64,000 bases of DNA. Origin: Harmonia axyridis. Taxonomy: Eukaryota; Arthropoda; Insecta; Coleoptera; Coccinellidae. Positions 58,245-64,000 of this stretch are shown one piece after another. The notes beneath the pieces were generated by a model. The model did no database searches. It saw nothing but the letters and a program-made list of their open reading frames with translations, and was not told the DNA's origin. The position numbers were made by a program, and so were the translations under genes. Within the stretch, counting starts at the first letter, position 1, and each line of letters begins with the position of its first letter. The stretch lies in the NCBI RefSeq assembly GCF_914767665.1, contig NC_059507.1:2232001-2296000 (forward strand). Direction: 5' to 3'.

Positions 58245-59622
58245 ATTCCAGATATGAAAATTTTTTCAAACGATTCAAGAGATGGATTTTCGAAAATTCA
58301 TCGAAAAAACAATCCCTTCATCCCCCAATCGCGTTGAGCTACACCACTGACAGTTCTCCAGCATCCATCCAATAGAACAAGGTCAGTAGAATAGTGGAGT
58401 AAGCCTAGAAAATCTAATGATAACATAACTCAACTGATACAAGGGAAAACAAGAGAGACAGGCAACATTGCAACACAAGGCAAAGTGGTGTCTAGTTTCT
58501 GGGGAGTGAATGGATAGATTTCGTTTTATTCGATACGAACATTTTTTCAATCGATTCAAGCGATGGATTTTCGAAAATTCATCGAAAAATCAATCCATCC
58601 ATCCCCCAATCGCGTTGAGCTACGCCACTGAGAGTTTTTCAGCATCCATCCAATAGAACAAGGTCAGTAGAATAGTGGAGTAAGCCTAGAAAATCTAATG
58701 ATAACATAACTCAACTGATACAAGGGAAAACAAGAGAGACAGGCAACATTGCAACACAAGGCAAAGTGGTGTCTAGTTTCTGAGGAGTGAATGGATAGAT
58801 TTCGTTTTATTCTATACGAACATTTTTTCAATCGATTCAAGCGATGAATTTTCGAAAATTCATCGAAAAATCAATCCCTCCATCCCCCAATCGCGTTGAG
58901 CTACGCCACTGACAGTTTTCCAGCATCCATCCAATAGAACAAGGTCAGTAGAATAGTGGAGTAAGCCTAGAAAATCTAATGATAACATAACTCAACCGAT
59001 ACAAGGGAAAACAAGAGAGACAAGCAACATTGCAACACAAAGCAAATGGGTGTCTAGTTTCTGGGGAGTGAATGGATAGATTTCGTTTTATTCGATACGA
59101 AAATTTTTTCAATCGATTCAAGCGATGGATTTTCGAAAATTCATCGAAAAATCAATCCATCCATCCCCCAATCGCGTTGAGCTACGCCACTGACAGTTTT
59201 CCAGCATCCATCCAATAGAACAAGGTCTGTAGAATAGTGGAGTAAGCCTAGAAAATCTAATGATAACATAACTCAACCGATACAAGGGAAAACAAGAGAG
59301 ACAAGCAACATTGCAACACAAAGCAAATGGGTGTCTAGTTTCTGGGGAGTGAATGTATAGATTTCGTTTTATTCGATACGAAAATTTTTTCAAACGATTC
59401 AAGACATGAATTTTCGAAAATTCATCGAAAAATCAATCCTTCATCCCCCAATCGCGTTGAGCTACGCCACTGACAGTTTTCCAGCATCCATCCAATAGAA
59501 CAAGGTCAGTAGAATAGTGGAGTAAGCCTAGAAAATCTAATGATAACATAACTCAACCCGATACAAGGGAAAACAAGAGAGACAAGCAACATTGCAACAC
59601 AAAGCAAAGTGGTGGCTAGGCA
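58245..59622. repeat. 281-bp satellite, five tandem copies
   Basis: The marker gcgttgagct falls at 58331, 58612, 58893, 59174 and 59454, giving periods of 281, 281, 281 and 280. Each unit contains a palindromic segment (ttttcgaaaattcatcgaaa) and the block caagggaaaacaagagagac. Copies 3-5 share caagcaac and acaaagcaaa where copies 1-2 have caggcaac and acaaggcaaa, so duplication was stepwise. The last copy ends at gcaaagtggtggctagg. Minus-strand frames across the array are by-products. Confidence 0.95.
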
Positions 59623-62391
59623 ATTATTCAACTGATTCGCGTGGTTTATCTCGTATCGTATATCGGCACCCTCCCGGCTACACATAATAATGAATTTCTC
59701 CTTGGCGTTGACAAATCGCCACGATAGGACAAACGCCTGACACCCGGACAGCATACCGAAACACTGTTGCCAAGTGTTATATGCAGTGGAGATCTATTAG
59801 AGGCCGTTTTTGCGATATATGAAAACCGTAAGCTCGGGCCTCGTTGGGGATGATGTATCACCTTGCATTTTTGGGATCTCAAACGGGACAAATATGATGA
59901 CTTGGTGGGGGGTTTTTGCGAGGAATTTCATTGTTTCGAGAGGTTTTTACTTGATGTGAATCTCGTATAAGGGGGTTCAAAGTACCCCCTAGCGTACAGC
60001 TGTAAAATATAGGGTGATTCAACTTCATAACGTGATAGTTCTAGTTGAAATAAAAAGTTTTTTCAAATGAAATTTTTTTCTAACTCGAATCCCTGCCGAG
60101 ATACAGACTATTAAACTAAATTCTGAAAGAGTTGTGATAATATGCTTTTAAATTTGGGAGGATATTGTACTCAGAAGATTTCCACTTTTTTGATGTATTC
60201 GTTGGCTTTATACAATGCGTTAGTGGCGTAATTTTCGGGGTATCGTGTCTTCAGCTGCCTCCAACTTTCACGTCAATGAGGATAGGAGTCACTTGTCTTT
60301 TATTTTCTTCGAAAAAAAAAGTAACCTTCTCCAAATCCTCTTGAACGTGCCGTTTTCGAGAGATACTTCAATGTAATCGAGATACCAATATTTGGCTAAC
60401 AGTTATCAACATTTTTCATTTGATCGCCTTTTTTGCAACATATAAAATATTTCCTTCGAAACTAATAGTGTCTACGATAACATTAAAGTAATTTTTCTCA
60501 GAAACGGTACGTCCTTGCGGATATTGAGACAAACGCTTTTTTTGTGAAGACAAGTCATTAAAATCAAGAAATGGTTCAAAAGAGGGAAAATGAGTATAGT
60601 CTCTATTATGTTCATTATTTCCACCTAAAAGCAAGAAAACCATTTAACAAAACATTTTAGAAGAAAATAGTTTCACAATGGTGTTCGAGATGATTAAATT
60701 CAGCCGATATAATGGTTCAAAGAAGATTGTACGAAGAAATATTCCAGGAAAAATTGCTGAAATCCATCAAAAATGAAGAGCATTTCATTATAGTGTTTTC
60801 CTAGAAGTTGAAGCTCATTTTCAATCAAATAAAGATTAAATCGTGGAGATTCAAAGCTTCTCGCCTGAAAAAAGCCAATAATGAATCTAGGGTAGAACAA
60901 AACCTCCCAAAATAGCGAGAGACTGCAGCCAATCAGTTCACGAGTGAATACAAAATTAGAAACAAAGCTGAAAAACCTCTCACGGCTCTAGAGGACCTTG
61001 ACCGTTGCGATATTCAATTATTTCCCTTAATAAAATAGCTAGTTATTATTTTGGCCACGCTCCCAGGCCAGAACCTTGAAGCGAATGTAAGCTAATTAAA
61101 AATACCATGAACTGGATTCCGACCAAGTCAAAAGTTGGCCTATTTTACCTTTGAGCCTCTATTTTATTCAAGAATATTTTATGGAATTGAATTCAATCAG
61201 TTTGCTTTATAATTTTCATCCGAAAAAGATTGTCAGGATTTTTTCATAAAGAATCACCCTCCAAAGTTTGTTGCTTTAATTCACCAACATCCTGTATATA
61301 TTTTGAATCTCGGACATTTTTTTCCATGTTGAAATCATGTATGTGGTTATGCTACATCCTGTTATAGACGAAAAATAGAGGCATCATCCATGTTGATCGT
61401 CAATATCTAGAATTAATTATTATATTATAATTGATTTCCATTTCTCCTATAGAACAATATGTAGATTGAAACAATGTTGTTCGATAAACAGTTATCGAAT
61501 TCAAATTCGAAAATAATTAATGATAACACGCTGATTTCAATCTATCGGCACGATGTGATATTTCTATTCAGAGAACACACATTCGATCCAATAGTTTCAA
61601 TGAATTGTATCAACGATAAGAAAATGTCATATCCACCACAACAAATGTGTCAATATAGAACAATACGATTCATTTCTATAAGAATATAATCCACGAAACT
61701 GCTATTATGACTGAGATATTCACTTGACACCTTAATGCATTTCATTGGATCAAACTTAAACTATAAATTCCTAGATAGATAATAAACGAACATGACTCAA
61801 AATGGCGAATGCTTCGGGTACTTAGTTCCATTCAACCGGCGCCTACACCATTTTGCAACGTGTTGAGAATCTGGTTTTCGCAAAATATGAATAAATGAAT
61901 TACTCAGATTTCTACTACCTATTCGGAAACTCAATTTGTAAAAACTGAATAATACATACGCGAATTCAATTCATTCGATTTAGTTTTGTTTTCCATGAAA
62001 ATTTGAATATGTAGAAACGTCATTCGTCATAGGAAATAGACTGATTGATGGCAAAATATTTAGTTTACGTTCTTTCACCAGTTTTTGTGAAAGTAAATCA
62101 AATAACAAAGGTCTATTATATTGCGTTATGACAATATCAACCGAATGACAGCTGAAATCGTTGGGAATGACTAATGATGGTTCCGAGTATAATATGGAAA
62201 CGAAACCAGGTATTACGTTTTTTTTTGGGAGACAATTTTGATGTCTATAATTTATTATTTCACGAGTCGGATGAATTTGTCTCCTCATTGATTATCGTAT
62301 GCGGTACGGTATCAATTTTTTCCACAAACGTCGGAAATTGCCGACTTTATTAATGCTTCCCACAATATTGACGTTGTTTCATAGATATCGA
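59623..62391. other. unannotated stretch with possible transposon tips
   Basis: tatagggtgattcaacttca at 60009 and aatcaccctccaaag at 61252 resemble transposon tips facing each other, but the 1.2 kb between them has no recognisable transposase. A 102-codon minus frame at 61980-62288 is open without a recognisable domain. Confidence 0.3.
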
Positions 62392-62703
62392 ACGGGTGTT
62401 TTTTTTCGAGGTATATAACTTTAAGTTGAAATTACTGATCAAGATGGCGACCGATTTAACAGCTGTCAAGTGATTTATTCTCAGTTTGGTTTGGCAATTT
62501 ATCATGAATAGACTCACGCCTGAATAACGCTTGCAAATAGTGCAATTTTATTTCGAATATAATGGTTCTGTGCGGAATACGTATCGCGCACTTTGTCCTT
62601 TTTATTTTGTTTAGCGATGAAGCGCACTTCTGGTTGAATGGCTACGTCAACAATTGCAAACAATTGCAATTTAAAGTTCTATAGCTCTAAAAAAAACACC
62701 CTT
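62392..62703 (+). mobile_element. miniature DD41D derivative, 312 bp
   Basis: Left tip acgggtgttttttttcgagg (preceded by GA); right tip aaaaaaacaccctt before TA 62704-62705. It keeps the 5' ~260 bases, including the family's internal-deletion junction and the SDEAHFWLNGYVN codons, then jumps from gctacgtcaacaattgca to the last ~50 bases (aattgcaatttaaagttcta). It therefore arose from the already deleted 0.94-kb form. Confidence 0.9.
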
Positions 62704-62705
62704 TA

Positions 62706-63522
62706 CCTCAAGCAGGGGTGTACGAATAACATATTTTCACCTCAGCTAATGGCAGGAGGTGAAAGTAAGGTCTGTGAAATGAAGAGGGAATATTTTTCAA
62801 AGATAAACATGAAAAAAATAACAATTCCTTTTAAGACTTGTCCGTATAAATAAATAAATAAAAGACGTAGATGTGATAGTTAGGTCTGTAAAATTAAAGA
62901 AGAAAATTAAATATTAGTTGAACTTGATATTTTCAAATCCATTTAATCTTTTTCTGTTCGCGGAATAATAGCACAAAATAGTAAACTTTATGATTTGACT
63001 GAGATTGTCAAATATTTAGACTTGCTAAATAAAGTATGAATTTCTTGTTATAAAATAAACCTCTGTTAGCCTGACAATTCGCAAATTTGCAAATATACTT
63101 CGCTATTCATAATTTAGGCTTCAAATACGTATTGAAATATTAAATGGTAGTTAGTTTCAACAATTTCGTAATGCAGAATGATACAAGCTGAAATCAAACC
63201 TTCAAAATTGAATTTATTTAGTCGCCCAATTATTTCGTGTTAACACAACCAACAGTTTTTCAATTGTATACTGTCACGATAAAATTCAATAGAATCCCGA
63301 CCGTAATACGAATAGAAATCAAATATTGGTAGTTGCAATTTTACACACGCAGACTACACAAAAATAACGAACGGGGGCGAATTTCGAAATTCTCGTTAAT
63401 GAGAAAATAGAAATTTTTTTCAATAACGTTTTCGGCAATGACAAAAATCAACAAGTACTACCCCACTAACCAGCCAACTGCCAATTATTCTCGATTCGAT
63501 CTAAAACTACAGAAAATCGTTG
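62706..63522. other. unannotated AT-rich stretch
   Basis: Nothing recognised. Confidence 0.3.
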
Positions 63523-63930
63523 TCATACGTAAACCGAACTCTCTAAATCATAGAATTTACAATTAAACGAATGAAACAACGGACGTTCAGATTTAACGTT
63601 GGGCAATTCATTCATTCCGCATTGTCCAGCTATTGTTAGGACATCTGTTAGTTTATTGATTTCATGAATAAAACCGCCAAATTGATCGCATTCGTCGAAT
63701 CCTGTTATGGCCCGTGTTTTTTTCTTTATTGGGCCCGTAAAAAGCCATGTTGTACGACCAGTGCATATATTTGCATGCAGCCCCATCCTAGCATGTCCGA
63801 CGCCCCATAAAAAATTTCTGAACCGCATCACACGCATGGAAGAACCAATTCCCCGTGAAATATCGCTATTAGTGGCTTTCTGAACGATGTCCAGATGTGG
63901 TTCGATGCTGGCTGGGCCATCAGGGCCCAC
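63523..63930 (-). CDS. hypothetical open frame, unknown product
   Basis: The open frame of 155 codons runs from 63990, but its first ~20 codons lie in the DD41D tip. The unique part reads GVGPDGPASIEPHLDIVQKA ... RFRNFLWGVGHARMGLHANI ... FGGFIHEINKLTDVLTIAGQ and ends ESSVYV at 63523. Composition is protein-like and GC is a little higher than the surroundings, but I recognise no domain, start site or splice structure. It could be a remnant exon or chance. Confidence 0.25.
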   Translation of the reverse strand: MGPDGPASIEPHLDIVQKATNSDISRGIGSSMRVMRFRNFLWGVGHARMGLHANICTGRTTWLFTGPIKKKTRAITGFDECDQFGGFIHEINKLTDVLTIAGQCGMNELPNVKSERPLFHSFNCKFYDLESSVYV

Positions 63931-63939
63931 ACCCATATA

Positions 63940-64000
63940 AAGGGTGTTTTTTTTTTTAAAGCTATAGAACTTTAAATTGCAATCAAACAACGATTGATTA
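63940..64000 (-). mobile_element. DD41D right end, runs off the window
   Basis: aagggtgttttttttttaaa follows TA 63938-63939 and continues gctatagaactttaaattgc up to the window edge; the remainder lies outside. Confidence 0.85.

Noticed and set aside
58245..59622. Possible CRISPR-like array
   Set aside because: The 281-bp units are contiguous with no unique spacers; it is a eukaryotic-type satellite.
60009..61270. Facing tagggtgattcaa and aatcaccctcc tips as one 1.2-kb transposon
   Set aside because: The tips match for only a few bases and nothing between them resembles a transposase; kept only as a remark.

Overview
The window looks like AT-rich, gene-poor nuclear DNA of an insect, possibly a beetle. 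This is inferred from the mobile elements present (a rosa-like DD41D Tc1/mariner family, Tc1-like and mariner transposase fragments, hAT, non-LTR RNase H tails) and not from any host gene. I see no convincing host protein-coding gene, no tRNA or rRNA gene, and no CRISPR array. Nearly every longer open frame that I can interpret belongs to a decayed transposable element or lies antisense to one.

The dominant occupant is one Tc1/mariner-superfamily element whose transposase C-terminal domain carries an Asp...Asp-41 residues-Asp triad (DD41D). Fifteen copies or fragments are scattered on both strands. The longest are about 0.92-0.95 kb, with imperfect terminal inverted repeats (outer ends ACGGGTG and AAGGGTG) and TA duplications at most ends. 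Every copy that spans the point carries the same internal deletion. It joins the first ~34 residues (start of the DNA-binding region) to the catalytic domain in a different frame. These copies therefore cannot encode transposase and must have been spread in trans. Shorter derivatives (606-769, 62392-62703) approach MITE size.

The most interesting component is a four-copy repeat of about 0.66-0.88 kb (2813-3610, 15110-15991, 33209-33867, 41267-42131). It has GGACTAGTTTT-like inverted ends and carries perfect TGACGTCA (CRE-type) palindromes near both ends. In three copies it contains a same-length 128-bp ATG exon that stops at a splice donor. It looks like a mobile promoter plus first exon taken from a longer gene. 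A second captured-exon candidate is the three-copy, partly palindromic cassette at 10.3-12.65 kb.

Other layout: two Tc1-like families (36.0-36.8 and 44.8-45.9 kb; 34.8-35.1 and 54.15-55.45 kb); mariner pieces (4.2-4.6, 6.52-6.55, 28.8-28.9, 41.0-41.2 kb); a hAT C-terminus (32.24-32.39 kb); four non-LTR RNase H/tail remnants (0.4-0.6, 7.3-8.0, 28.9-29.6, 37.7-38.6 kb); a four-arm inverted array (18.65-20.6 kb); a foldback element with ~470-bp arms (39.09-40.26 kb); a ~463-bp unit, tandem at 52.5-53.6 kb and dispersed elsewhere; and a 281-bp satellite with five copies (58.24-59.62 kb). The intervening stretches are unannotated host-like DNA. The elements are nested and do not form a shared pathway.
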